From: an uncultured Prevotella sp.
GTDB taxonomy: Bacteria > Bacteroidota > Bacteroidia > Bacteroidales > Bacteroidaceae
NCBI GenBank assembly: GCA_900550035.1
Contig: URQS01000003.1
Coordinates: forward strand, 23,547-87,546
Direction: 5' to 3'
DNA: 64,000 nt
The translations under genes were made by a program, and so were the position numbers. Shown here in pieces: positions 37,397 through 44,794 of the stretch (position 1 is its first letter; every line of letters starts with the position of its first letter). The notes under the pieces were generated by a model. That model saw nothing but the letters and a program-made list of their open reading frames with translations, was not told the origin of the DNA and did not search any database.

Positions 37397-37843
37397 TTTT
37401 CGAGCAATTATTTTTTGCTTTTAACACAACGTTAACTTTTCCACCTTATTTTATAAAGATAATAATATAAACATACTCAAGTTCTGAACACTACGAAAGT
37501 TTAAATATCTGTCCCACACTGAGATGCAAAGCAATAAGACACCTGTTGCCATCATGGTATCCATTTTTTTAAAAAAGGAATCATGCAAAAACCCTTCACC
37601 CTTCATCTATCCCTTGGAATCCCCTGTATTTATCGGAGTTTCAGGGGTTGAATGGCACAAATCCACCCTTCATCACCCTTCATCTCCCTTCATTCTCATT
37701 GGATAAGCGCTCCGCGTTTATACCTTGCATCGTTCGTTCCGGAGCTGTTATAATGGGAGAGAAATAAGCATCTCTTAGAGTTGAGGAAGTCTTGTTTGAA
37801 TGTGATTTAAGTTTCTATGCAAGCATCATAGAAGCCTTAACTG
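37397..37843. other. Gene-free stretch with CCCTTCAT repeats
   Basis: I see no coding sequence. At 37590-37692 there are several copies of CCCTTCA(T/C) and a CCCCTG/CAGGGG inverted pair at 37621-37626 and 37642-37647. These look like debris of a mobile element, which fits the integrase remnant just downstream. Confidence 0.4.
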
Positions 37844-37912
37844 GGTCATAATAGATGACTCGGACCGGTCATAATAGATGGCTTGGACTGGTCATAATAG
37901 ATGGCTCGGATC
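37844..37912. repeat. Three tandem copies of a 23-bp repeat
   Basis: Units at 37844-37866, 37867-37889 and 37890-37912 share GGTCATAATAGATG, then (A/G)CT(C/T)GGA and C/T bases. A fourth copy begins at 37913 (GGTCATGG) and runs straight into the integrase remnant. The core GTCATAAT resembles the left half of the island operator (TGTCATAA). Confidence 0.85.
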
Positions 37913-37916
37913 GGTC

Positions 37917-38030
37917 ATGGGACGTGTGACAATCAACGGAACTATCGCACTGTTCAGTTGCAAGCAGAGCGTGACCATGGCTATCTGGGATGCCGATAGA
38001 GAGCGTGAGCAAGATTCTTGTCCTAATTAG
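37917..38030 (+). pseudogene. Tyrosine recombinase (integrase) remnant, N-terminal arm-binding domain
   Basis: A 37-codon frame reads MGRVTINGTIALFSCKQS, then VTMAIWDADRERE, then stops. The pattern RVTINGxxxxFSxxxxVxxxxWD is that of the arm-type DNA-binding domain at the start of Bacteroidota tyrosine integrases, which normally continues with a KG motif, a SAM-like domain and a 180-residue catalytic domain. None of this follows. It marks the left edge of the accessory island as former mobile DNA. Confidence 0.6.
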
Positions 38031-38065
38031 GAAAATCTGCTTCGAAATCACTCATTTATTAAACA

Positions 38066-38101
38066 TGTCATATAAATTGAGACACCTTAGCCGTATTTTT
38101 G
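38066..38101 (+). promoter_or_regulatory. Promoter and shared dyad operator of the WYL regulator gene
   Basis: TGTC (38066-38069), 11 bases, GACA (38081-38084), 9 bases, then the -7 box TATTTTTG (38094-38101), 19 bp before the ATG. The same elements with the same spacings occur before the genes at 40635 and 42907. The dyad overlaps the -33 region, so a protein bound there would block or assist RNA polymerase; the WYL protein is the obvious candidate. Confidence 0.65.
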
Positions 38102-38120
38102 CAGTCGAAATCAATAAGAT

Positions 38121-39089
38121 ATGACTTCAAACAATATTGAAGAGTATTGTACGTTTTTCAAACAAAAGATTCAAAATATGACTGCATTGGAGAAATATAT
38201 TTGGATAGTAAGAACACTCTATAACAAAGGAGATAGAGGGTTGTCGCTGAAAGAACTCAACGACAAGTGGATACATGACGAGAACATCAGCAATGGAGAG
38301 CCTTTGCCACGGCAAACCTTCGACCGATGGAAAGGAAACATTTTGATGATGCTCGGTGTAAACATAGAATGCCGGTTAAAAGGTGGTTATCGCTATTACA
38401 TCTCCAACCCTGAATGTTTGAGTGAAGGTGGGCTGGTCCGTTGGCTACTGGATACGTATTCTACAGCAAATACCTTGTCGCAAAGCATTCAGTTGAAAGA
38501 CAGAATACTTGTTGAAGAAATACCATCCAACCGTAACTACTTGACAAACATCATAGAGGCGATGAAGAACAACCATGTGGTGACGCTGACATACAGAAGT
38601 TTTATACATGGCTCTTCCCATACGTTTTCTGTAGAACCTTACTGCCTAAAGATGTTCCAAAAAAGATGGTATTTATTGGCGAAGAATCTCGTTGATAACA
38701 ATCTGCGTATCTATGGGCTTGACCGTTTGGAAAATTTTGAGGAAACCAAAGAGCATTTCACGATGCCCAAGAATTTTGATGCAAACACCTATTTTTCCTC
38801 ATTCTATGGAATAGTAACAGACGAGACCATCCCATTGCAACGCATTGTGGTTCGGGCAAATAGACAACATCAGCATTATCTTCGTTCCCTGCCACTACAT
38901 CCTACCCAGAAAGAGATATTCACCTGTAAGGACTACGCAGACTTCGAACTGACATTGCGTCCTACCTATGATTTCATCATGGAACTGTTACATTTTGGAA
39001 ATATGATAGAGGTATTGGAACCACAATCCCTACGACAGACCATGAAAGGTTGGGTAAGTGACTTGTGGGAGTTATATGAAAACGACTAA
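38121..39089 (+). CDS. WYL-domain transcriptional regulator
   Basis: 322 residues. Residues about 15-95 are an N-terminal region that probably holds a winged helix (ALEKYIWIVRTLYNKGDRGL and LNDKWIHDENISNGEPLPR, FDRWKGNILMMLGVNIECR). The WYL domain follows: VVTLTYRSFIHGSSHTFSVE and FQKRWYLLAKNLVDNNLR with the RWYL signature, and a C-terminal WCX-type extension (VVRANRQHQHYLRSLPLHPT). WYL proteins sense ligands, often nucleic-acid-derived, and in many bacteria control DNA-damage or phage-defence genes. It is the first gene of the island, and its promoter carries the dyad found before two downstream genes. Confidence 0.88.
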   Translation: MTSNNIEEYCTFFKQKIQNMTALEKYIWIVRTLYNKGDRGLSLKELNDKWIHDENISNGEPLPRQTFDRWKGNILMMLGVNIECRLKGGYRYYISNPECLSEGGLVRWLLDTYSTANTLSQSIQLKDRILVEEIPSNRNYLTNIIEAMKNNHVVTLTYRSFIHGSSHTFSVEPYCLKMFQKRWYLLAKNLVDNNLRIYGLDRLENFEETKEHFTMPKNFDANTYFSSFYGIVTDETIPLQRIVVRANRQHQHYLRSLPLHPTQKEIFTCKDYADFELTLRPTYDFIMELLHFGNMIEVLEPQSLRQTMKGWVSDLWELYEND

Positions 39090-39177
39090 CAAAATATATA
39101 GATAACATGTACAAAAGTTTTTTGTAGAGGTTCTATACTTGTACGAACCAAAAGTTTAATTATAAACCATATTAATC

Positions 39178-40014
39178 ATGAACAATTTAACAAAACAACT
39201 GGCTAACTTATACGAGCCAAAATGGAATGAACTGAAACAACAGTTGGATGCCCAAGACATCAAGGTGCAAGCACCTTTTATGCTGGGTGTAGCATTGGAA
39301 CATAACAACCAAGGAGGTTATGTTGACGAGAGTTGGTGGACTGATGCCGACTTGAAGGTGATGGTATTCGGACAAGAAACCCTCAATTGGCCCATACCTG
39401 TATCGGATGATGGAACTCAAATACAGTCGGACGATTTCGTAGAACTATACCAACGTTTTTATTCTGACAACTATAAAGGGGAATATTTCCTTACAGATTC
39501 TGACAACCACTTGGCTAAGAATAAGTTCTTCAGCATGGGATTCAATGGTATCATGTCGGGTATCAAAGACTTCGTTCTCGGCGAACAGTATTCCGACAAG
39601 AAAGTAGCATACCTTTGGAACAACATTTCAAAGTTGTCTGTAGGTGGACGCAAGGGTGTTGATTCTGGCATTCATAATTTGGAGGAGAAATTCTTTCATG
39701 TCATCCCACAAGAGATAGAGATATTGAAGCCCGACGTTCTTATCTTCCTGACTGGTCCTGGCCAAAACACCTATTACAGCTACATCCAAGAGAACTTTAC
39801 CGTAAAAGGTTCGCTAAAGCCTCTGGCAGGACATAATGTTGATGCTGTGACAAAACTTGATATAGAAGGCATCAGCCTTGCTTACAAGACCTATCATCCT
39901 ACAGCGACCAAGGATGGAGATAAGGGTATCACAGATGCAGAGAAATGGAAGTATTATCATGCCATCTTTGATGATATGAAGGAGCATCTCGATGATATTT
40001 TCAACAATAAATAG
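39178..40014 (+). CDS. Protein resembling the uracil-DNA glycosylase fold
   Basis: 278 residues, no signal. I do not know a named family, but several positions recall the UDG superfamily: LKVMVFGQETLNWP (compare the GQD motif) near residue 62, VAYLWNNISKLSVGG near 141, a hydrophobic strand KPDVLIFLTGPGQNTYY near 184, and YKTYHPTAT near 240 (compare the HP-S/T motif close to the active site). The order and spacing fit that fold. It could be a base-excision enzyme or an inactive DNA-binding relative. It is followed with no gap by the HAD gene (TAG-ATG), so the two are surely co-translated. Confidence 0.5.
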   Translation: MNNLTKQLANLYEPKWNELKQQLDAQDIKVQAPFMLGVALEHNNQGGYVDESWWTDADLKVMVFGQETLNWPIPVSDDGTQIQSDDFVELYQRFYSDNYKGEYFLTDSDNHLAKNKFFSMGFNGIMSGIKDFVLGEQYSDKKVAYLWNNISKLSVGGRKGVDSGIHNLEEKFFHVIPQEIEILKPDVLIFLTGPGQNTYYSYIQENFTVKGSLKPLAGHNVDAVTKLDIEGISLAYKTYHPTATKDGDKGITDAEKWKYYHAIFDDMKEHLDDIFNNK

Positions 40015-40536
40015 ATGAATCATTCTAAGATTATATTTCTCGATTTTGATGGTGTTTTGAACACAGAACACCATCAAAGACAATTACTGTATGAAAGGAA
40101 AGCGTGGCAAGACAAATATGGAACTTGTTTTGACCCAGAAGCCGTGAAACAACTGCAAACCATAGTAGATATGACCCATGCGGACATCGTAATAGAATCC
40201 TCATGGAAATATCTCGGTTTGGAGGCAATGCAAGACATGTGGAAAGACAGACAATTGCCAGGAAAAGTAATAGGTATAACTCCGTCTGCTATCAGTGATA
40301 ACATTTTGCTCTCGACAGACTTGGATGTGTTAGATTCTTCTATGCTTCATTGTAAAGGGGCGGAAATAGCTTCGTGGCTTCATGAGAATAATATGCAAGA
40401 GGTTCCGTATGTCATTATTGATGATGAGTATGTTATATTGGAATCTCAACTTCCTCATTTCATTTTAACCAATCCCTACGATGGTCTTATAGAAGAATTG
40501 GCAATGAGAGCCATTGGTATTCTGAATCGGCAATAA
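40015..40536 (+). CDS. HAD-superfamily protein (HAD domain as in Swiss Army Knife RNA repair proteins)
   Basis: 173 residues. HAD motif I is IIFLDFDGVLN (Asp10, Asp12), motif II lies in ADIVIESSWKYLG, and motif IV in PYVIIDDEYV. The short form with a WKYL segment resembles the HAD domains described with RNA-repair ligases and kinases and in stand-alone versions. Expected activity: a small phosphatase, perhaps on nucleic-acid ends. The start follows the previous stop directly. A partly deleted second copy is at 42658. Confidence 0.78.
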   Translation: MNHSKIIFLDFDGVLNTEHHQRQLLYERKAWQDKYGTCFDPEAVKQLQTIVDMTHADIVIESSWKYLGLEAMQDMWKDRQLPGKVIGITPSAISDNILLSTDLDVLDSSMLHCKGAEIASWLHENNMQEVPYVIIDDEYVILESQLPHFILTNPYDGLIEELAMRAIGILNRQ

Positions 40537-40567
40537 AAAGCAAAATAATTTAATCTTAGTCTCGACG

Positions 40568-40603
40568 TGTCATAATTTGTGGGACACCATCGCCATATCT
40601 TTG
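40568..40603 (+). promoter_or_regulatory. Promoter and shared dyad operator before the Sel1/LRR gene
   Basis: TGTC (40568-40571), 11 bases, GACA (40583-40586), 9 bases, then TATCTTTG (40596-40603), 31 bp before the ATG. Same architecture as at 38066 and 42840. Confidence 0.7.
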
Positions 40604-40634
40604 CACTCAGTTAAGCAATTAAAGTTTCAAAGAT

Positions 40635-42677
40635 ATGACTAATGATAAATCAAACAAAGAGTTGGATAAATCTACTTTGCGTATTCCTACATTCAATATG
40701 ATACTTCGTCAGATTCTTGTTGTTAATGCTTACGGAGACAAAAGCCTTAGCGATGAAATTCTCCTCCAAGATGAACTGTTCTACAACACCGTCAGTCAGT
40801 TGAACTTTTCAAAGGATTCAAGCGAAGTGAGACAGCTGTTGTCCTATCTTCTCGAATTGACAGGAGAGCCTGATAGTTATCTGGTGGAGGAGATTCTGCT
40901 GGACTTTGTGATAGGAAAGGGATGCACAGAATGTTCAAGGACTGTCTGCGAAAACATCTTTGGCAAACATCCTATGTTTGCCGACATGATGCGCCATCCT
41001 TGGTTTGAACACTTGATGAATCATCCTGCACAAACCGAACCCTACAATCCGCTTCCTCCATTTGTTCGCAATGACGCTTTCTACTGGCGCAATTTCCATT
41101 TTCCTCTGTTCTACCATCTTCAGGAAGGTAACAGTTTGGCTTTGGAAGTGTTGGAGCATCTTGCGGCTAAAGGCGACATTCCTTCCATGGAACGTGTGTC
41201 ACTTTACTACTTCGATAAATGTCAATTTTCCAAGGCGTTTCTTTTATTTAAAGCTTTGCATGAGAAAATGCAGACAACCGAATGGTATGATTGGGCGATT
41301 AAGCAAGAAATCACTCACAAACTCGCTCATCTATATACCTATGGATTAGGTGTAGAGCAAAATCTCGACAAAGGGGCTCAATACTACAAAGAGCTTGAAA
41401 ATGGCTACAACTGGGGAAACAGAGCCCAATACCAGTTGGGAAGGATGGCTGAGCAAAGGCATAACTACCTGGAGGCGATGTATTACTATCGTAAAAATAT
41501 AGATTGTAGCGAGTATGGCAAGTACAGCTTCTACAGGAGAGATAAGCCGAAAGACTTGTTTCCTCTTAGATTAGAGATTGCTTTTAGACAGATGAAGAAG
41601 AAGCTCAACCCTATAGTTGACTGTCTGACACTTGCGACTTGCCAAAAATGTAACGACATGGTTCTTCAGTTGAAGGTCATGATGAATGCAATAGTCACAA
41701 TTGAATGGAGTGATGGTGAAACTGAATCAGCAAAATGGAAAGTGGATGACTGGGGACAGGTAAGACATTCATATCAATCGCCAGGCTATTACTGTATTAC
41801 AATAAAAACAGACGAGGAGAACGTATTGACGGGATTCCATATTGTTTCTCAAAAGGCAATATGCTCAATAGACGTTTCCGGCTGTAAGGGATTGACGCAT
41901 CTATTGTGCCCAAATCAAATGTTGAAACAAATGTCTTTAAGCAAGACTGAATATCTCTCTGTGCTTGATGTACATGGAAATAGGCTGCAAAGAATCAACC
42001 TCAGAAAGAATCCGTTGCTTACAATCGTTGATTGTTCTAACAATCCGTTGCAAAAGATAGAAGCAGTGAAGCATCCTCCATTCAGTTTAATGTGCATAAG
42101 AAAAACAAGGCTGGGAACTAAAGCAAAAAGGAGATTTCATGAAATCGTTCGTTTGAATGCAGGTCGATTATTGAGTGAGGGCTTTGTTAACCAATTGACA
42201 GAGCCGCTTTTGCCTACGTTGCTGTTTTATATAAAGAACAGCACTTGGGAAGATGTCTTGGCATGCTTGCAACAGAAAAACGAAGATTCAAAGGTAAATA
42301 ATAACTTCACGGTATTGCACAGAGTCTATGCCTTGCTTAAAGCATATCGTCACGTTACTCCGTGCCCATACAAAAATGGTTTTATGTGGGCGTCAGGAAC
42401 ATGGGTAGTTATTGCACATAAGTTTAAAACCAAAAGGACGGGGCAAATAGTAGAAAGTCAGGCTCCCGAAGAAGAGTTCTATTTGTATGAACGCCCTTGG
42501 AGTATGATTCTTGGAACACCAGTAAAAGCATGGGACAATCGCCTGCCTTTCATGATGCTTCCACAACATCCAAATGCCTACTATGCAGCCATGTGTTTAT
42601 ATAATATGGTGAACAATGAAAAAGAAATGAAGAAACATAAAATTCCTAAGATCGTTTATGGCAAAGAAACTTTCTAA
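40635..42677 (+). CDS. Large cytoplasmic Sel1-repeat / leucine-rich-repeat protein
   Basis: 680 residues, no signal peptide or membrane helix. From the N-terminus: a helical region (1-170) starting MTNDKSNKELDKS; Sel1-type helical repeats (about 195-300, with KLAHLYTYGLGVEQNLDKGA and YQLGRMAEQRHNYLEAMYYY); a small beta domain (about 345-400, VTIEWSDGETESAKWKV and SPGYYCITIKT); leucine-rich repeats (about 420-500, LSVLDVHGNRLQRINLRKN, LLTIVDCSNNPLQKIE); and a helical C-terminal part. Such a composite suggests a scaffold or recognition protein. It shares its first ten residues and its promoter with the gene at 42907 through a duplication. No function is known to me. Confidence 0.7.
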   Translation: MTNDKSNKELDKSTLRIPTFNMILRQILVVNAYGDKSLSDEILLQDELFYNTVSQLNFSKDSSEVRQLLSYLLELTGEPDSYLVEEILLDFVIGKGCTECSRTVCENIFGKHPMFADMMRHPWFEHLMNHPAQTEPYNPLPPFVRNDAFYWRNFHFPLFYHLQEGNSLALEVLEHLAAKGDIPSMERVSLYYFDKCQFSKAFLLFKALHEKMQTTEWYDWAIKQEITHKLAHLYTYGLGVEQNLDKGAQYYKELENGYNWGNRAQYQLGRMAEQRHNYLEAMYYYRKNIDCSEYGKYSFYRRDKPKDLFPLRLEIAFRQMKKKLNPIVDCLTLATCQKCNDMVLQLKVMMNAIVTIEWSDGETESAKWKVDDWGQVRHSYQSPGYYCITIKTDEENVLTGFHIVSQKAICSIDVSGCKGLTHLLCPNQMLKQMSLSKTEYLSVLDVHGNRLQRINLRKNPLLTIVDCSNNPLQKIEAVKHPPFSLMCIRKTRLGTKAKRRFHEIVRLNAGRLLSEGFVNQLTEPLLPTLLFYIKNSTWEDVLACLQQKNEDSKVNNNFTVLHRVYALLKAYRHVTPCPYKNGFMWASGTWVVIAHKFKTKRTGQIVESQAPEEEFYLYERPWSMILGTPVKAWDNRLPFMMLPQHPNAYYAAMCLYNMVNNEKEMKKHKIPKIVYGKETF

Positions 42678-42807
42678 AATCATCTTTCTTGACTTTGATG
42701 GTGTTCTGAATAAAGAATACCATCAAAGACAATTACAGTTTGAAGGAAAAATATGGCAAGACAAGCACGGTGCAATGAGAGCCATCAACATATTGAATCA
42801 ACAATAA
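42658..42807 (+). pseudogene. Internally deleted second copy of the HAD gene
   Basis: A 49-codon frame reads AKKLSKIIFLDFDGVLNKEY and then QRQLQFEGKIWQDKHG, matching the first 40 residues of the HAD protein at 40015, and continues directly with AMRAINILNQQ, matching its last residues (AMRAIGILNRQ). About 120 internal codons are gone, in frame. The start overlaps the 3' end of the preceding gene by 20 bases. The product retains motif I only, so it should be inactive. Confidence 0.75.
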
Positions 42808-42839
42808 AACTTTCAAGGAATTTTAATTTAGTTCTAACC

Positions 42840-42875
42840 TGTCATAAATAATGGGGCACCATAGCCATACCTTTG
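42840..42875 (+). promoter_or_regulatory. Promoter and shared dyad operator before the tryptophan-repeat gene
   Basis: TGTC (42840-42843), 11 bases, GGCA (42855-42858; one mismatch to GACA), 9 bases, TACCTTTG (42868-42875), 31 bp before the ATG. Confidence 0.65.
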
Positions 42876-42906
42876 CACCCAATAGCGTAATTAAATTTTC
42901 AAAGAT

Positions 42907-43428
42907 ATGGCAAATGATAAGTTAAACAAAGAGTTGGTTTCTCGTATGATGGACGATGCTGCATGGAAAGAACTCTCCAAAGACTTTCCATGGACAGAAC
43001 TGTTGCTTGAGAAGTATATGAACTATGTGGACTGGAAAGAAATTTCAAGAAACTACAATGTAGTGTGGACCAAAAGCCTACTTGAAAAATTCAAGCACAA
43101 ACTTGACTGGCACGAATTGACATCAAACAGTAGTACACTATTGTTTACAGAAGACAACATAGAGACTTTTAAGGATTGTTGGGATTGGGAAGTGCTATCA
43201 GACAAGTCTTGTATCGACATGACCCACGAACTTTTAATCAAGTATGCTGACAGATGGAATTGGGCATACATAATAGATCGATATGGTGACGATTCTATTA
43301 CCTACAATGAGGAATTTTTCGAAAAGTATGAAGATTATATTTCTGCATCAGAACTGGGCGGTTCTAAGCTGTGGGACAATATTATCGAACACCGCATAAA
43401 AGCGATCAAAAAGAAAATTCTGTCTTAA
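42907..43428 (+). CDS. Tryptophan-repeat (solenoid-like) protein, unknown
   Basis: 173 residues, no signal. The protein consists almost wholly of five or six degenerate units of 23-26 residues, each with a W at the start and a helix of the type LLEKY/F near the end: AWKELSKDFPWTELLLEKY, DWKEISRNYNVVWTKSLLEK, DWHELTSNS..., DWEVLSDKSCIDMTHELLIK, NWAYIIDRYG... Repeats of this kind occur in proteins of Bacteroidota with no assigned function; they probably form a solenoid for binding. The N-terminus MANDKLNKEL copies that of the gene at 40635. Confidence 0.65.
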   Translation: MANDKLNKELVSRMMDDAAWKELSKDFPWTELLLEKYMNYVDWKEISRNYNVVWTKSLLEKFKHKLDWHELTSNSSTLLFTEDNIETFKDCWDWEVLSDKSCIDMTHELLIKYADRWNWAYIIDRYGDDSITYNEEFFEKYEDYISASELGGSKLWDNIIEHRIKAIKKKILS

Positions 43429-43527
43429 ATTATTATTTTAGGTACCGGTACACGACTATTGTCAAAGGAAAGCAATGCATATGGCTTTAGTTTCAAATAC
43501 TCTAAAGCCACATGCATAGCTTTTTAT

Positions 43528-43857
43528 CTACCATAATGCTACTTTTCCTGCAATCCCCAAATCAATGGTTGCAGTTACCACACCAAGAGCTTTGAATACT
43601 CTTCGCATAGTAGGTATTGTTATACTATAACCTCTTTCCAAGCGAGAAATCTGCGCTCTTTTCACACCTATACGCTCACCAAGTTGTTCTTGTGTCAAGT
43701 TCTGTTCTATGCGAGCCTTCTTGATGGCTTCTCCCAAACGGTATGCATGCAATGCTTCATCCACATCACTTTCAAAAGCATCACGTTTTGGAGTGCCAAC
43801 TTTCCCAAAGTGCTTGTCGAGCACATCGTCCAATGGGGTAAGATTCATTTGTGCCAT
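43528..43857 (-). CDS. XRE-family antitoxin (HigA-like)
   Basis: 109 residues. A helix-turn-helix of the Cro/CI type lies at about 43-98 (KARIEQNLTQEQLGERIGVK, then RAQISRLERGYSI). The N-terminal part (DDVLDKHFGKVGTPKRDAFE) is the usual partner-binding region of antitoxins encoded after RelE/HigB-type toxins. The gene lies 2 bp downstream of the toxin gene, the order of higBA loci. Confidence 0.9.
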   Translation of the reverse strand: MAQMNLTPLDDVLDKHFGKVGTPKRDAFESDVDEALHAYRLGEAIKKARIEQNLTQEQLGERIGVKRAQISRLERGYSITIPTMRRVFKALGVVTATIDLGIAGKVALW

Positions 43858-43859
43858 AA

Positions 43860-44198
43860 TTATTTATTTTTGAAATATTCTTTTCTTATTGCTTCTGCTT
43901 TCGCTATTTCCTTACTCGGTGTCTTTTGAGTTTTCTTAATGATGCCATGGGTGGCAATCACAAGAGTTTCTTCGTCCTTATCCCAGAAGGCAAACAAGCG
44001 ATAAGCAGTTTTGTTGTATAATGTACGGAACTCCCATATTTCCGAATTTTCCAACTTCTTGAAAAGTTCTTTGTTACGTTCTCCACCTACAACACGCTTG
44101 ATGTTGTAGTAAATCTTGTAAGATACCGCTTCGGGTAAACTCTCAATAAAGTCGTGTGCCTCGTCAGTCAAGACAAGTCGGAAGATATTTTGTGCCAT
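43860..44198 (-). CDS. RelE/HigB-type toxin
   Basis: 112 residues. The small RelE fold is shown by IFRLVLTDEAHDFIESLP, ELFKKLENSEIWEFRTLYNK and AYRLFAFWDKDEETLVIATH, followed by GIIKKTQKTPSKEI(A), the typical C-terminal end of the phage-derived Gp49/HigB branch, whose members cleave mRNA on the ribosome. The conserved Arg (EFRTLY) and the KTPxxEI motif are present, so the toxin looks intact. Confidence 0.92.
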   Translation of the reverse strand: MAQNIFRLVLTDEAHDFIESLPEAVSYKIYYNIKRVVGGERNKELFKKLENSEIWEFRTLYNKTAYRLFAFWDKDEETLVIATHGIIKKTQKTPSKEIAKAEAIRKEYFKNK

Positions 44199-44215
44199 AC
44201 ATTCTCAATTTGCTG

Positions 44216-44250
44216 CAAAGATAGGTATTATGTTTCATAAATAAGAAACA
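44216..44250 (-). promoter_or_regulatory. Promoter and operator of the toxin-antitoxin operon
   Basis: On the - strand TATCTTTG (44216-44223) lies 17 bp before the toxin ATG. Just upstream is an inverted repeat TGTTTC (44231-44236) and GAAACA (44245-44250) with 8 bases between, a likely site for the HTH antitoxin. Confidence 0.6.
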
Positions 44251-44412
44251 ATTGGTGCTTAAATGTATCTTATAGCTCATTTTTTAACATTTTGGAACCG
44301 AATAATTACGCATAAAGAACTTACAATGGTTGGATTGGAGTAAAGCAAACGGCAACTGAAAATAAAATCTAAAAAAAATAAATATGATTTTCGTTAATCC
44401 ACTTAATTGTTG

Positions 44413-44420
44413 TACCTTTG
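44413..44420 (+). promoter_or_regulatory. Orphan promoter without a downstream gene
   Basis: TACCTTTG, with TTTC 20 bases upstream, reads to the right, but no + strand gene follows for more than 3 kb. The first frame is a 17-codon one (44450-44503, MYNTEVRTIAKS...). Confidence 0.5.
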
Positions 44421-44584
44421 CGAAAAGAGTTGTTTGACAAGCAAACTTATGTATAACACAGAAGTTAGAACTATTGCCAAATCATTACCTCCATTGAGGT
44501 GAAAAACTCATAAATAGCTCATTTTAAGCTATTCGGCAGATTTTAGCGTGATTTCTTTTTTAAATATCAAAATGCCTACTTATG

Positions 44585-44618
44585 GCACAAATGTGCCCTA
44601 CGTGGGGCACATTTGTGC
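44585..44618. other. Perfect 14-bp hairpin
   Basis: GCACAAATGTGCCC (44585-44598), loop of six bases, GGGCACATTTGTGC (44605-44618). No T run follows on either strand, so it is not an ordinary terminator. It lies inside the gene-free stretch 44224-44794, downstream of the orphan promoter. Confidence 0.8.
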
Positions 44619-44702
44619 TCTTTAAGGAACAATTTTACCGCAAAGGAAAATAATATTACCAATTGAGCTTTCGCTGGGCTCAAAAATTATAGAAAATTAG
44701 AA

Positions 44703-44758
44703 ACAACAGCTTTTGTGGGAATATTTTATGTTTAATTTCAAGTCCACAAAGCTGTTGT
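44703..44758 (-). terminator. Hairpin downstream of the hemolysin III gene, probable terminator
   Basis: ACAACAGCTTTTGTGG (44703-44718) pairs with CCACAAAGCTGTTGT (44744-44758) with one bulged base. On the - strand it lies 37 bp after the hemolysin III stop and is followed by a T-rich stretch. Confidence 0.55.
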
Positions 44759-44794
44759 CTAACTAACACAATTTCCGTAAATCAGAAAGTTGAG

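Noticed and set aside
37844..37912. The 23-bp repeats as a CRISPR array
   Set aside because: The units are directly adjacent without spacers and no cas genes are present. I saw no CRISPR array in the window.
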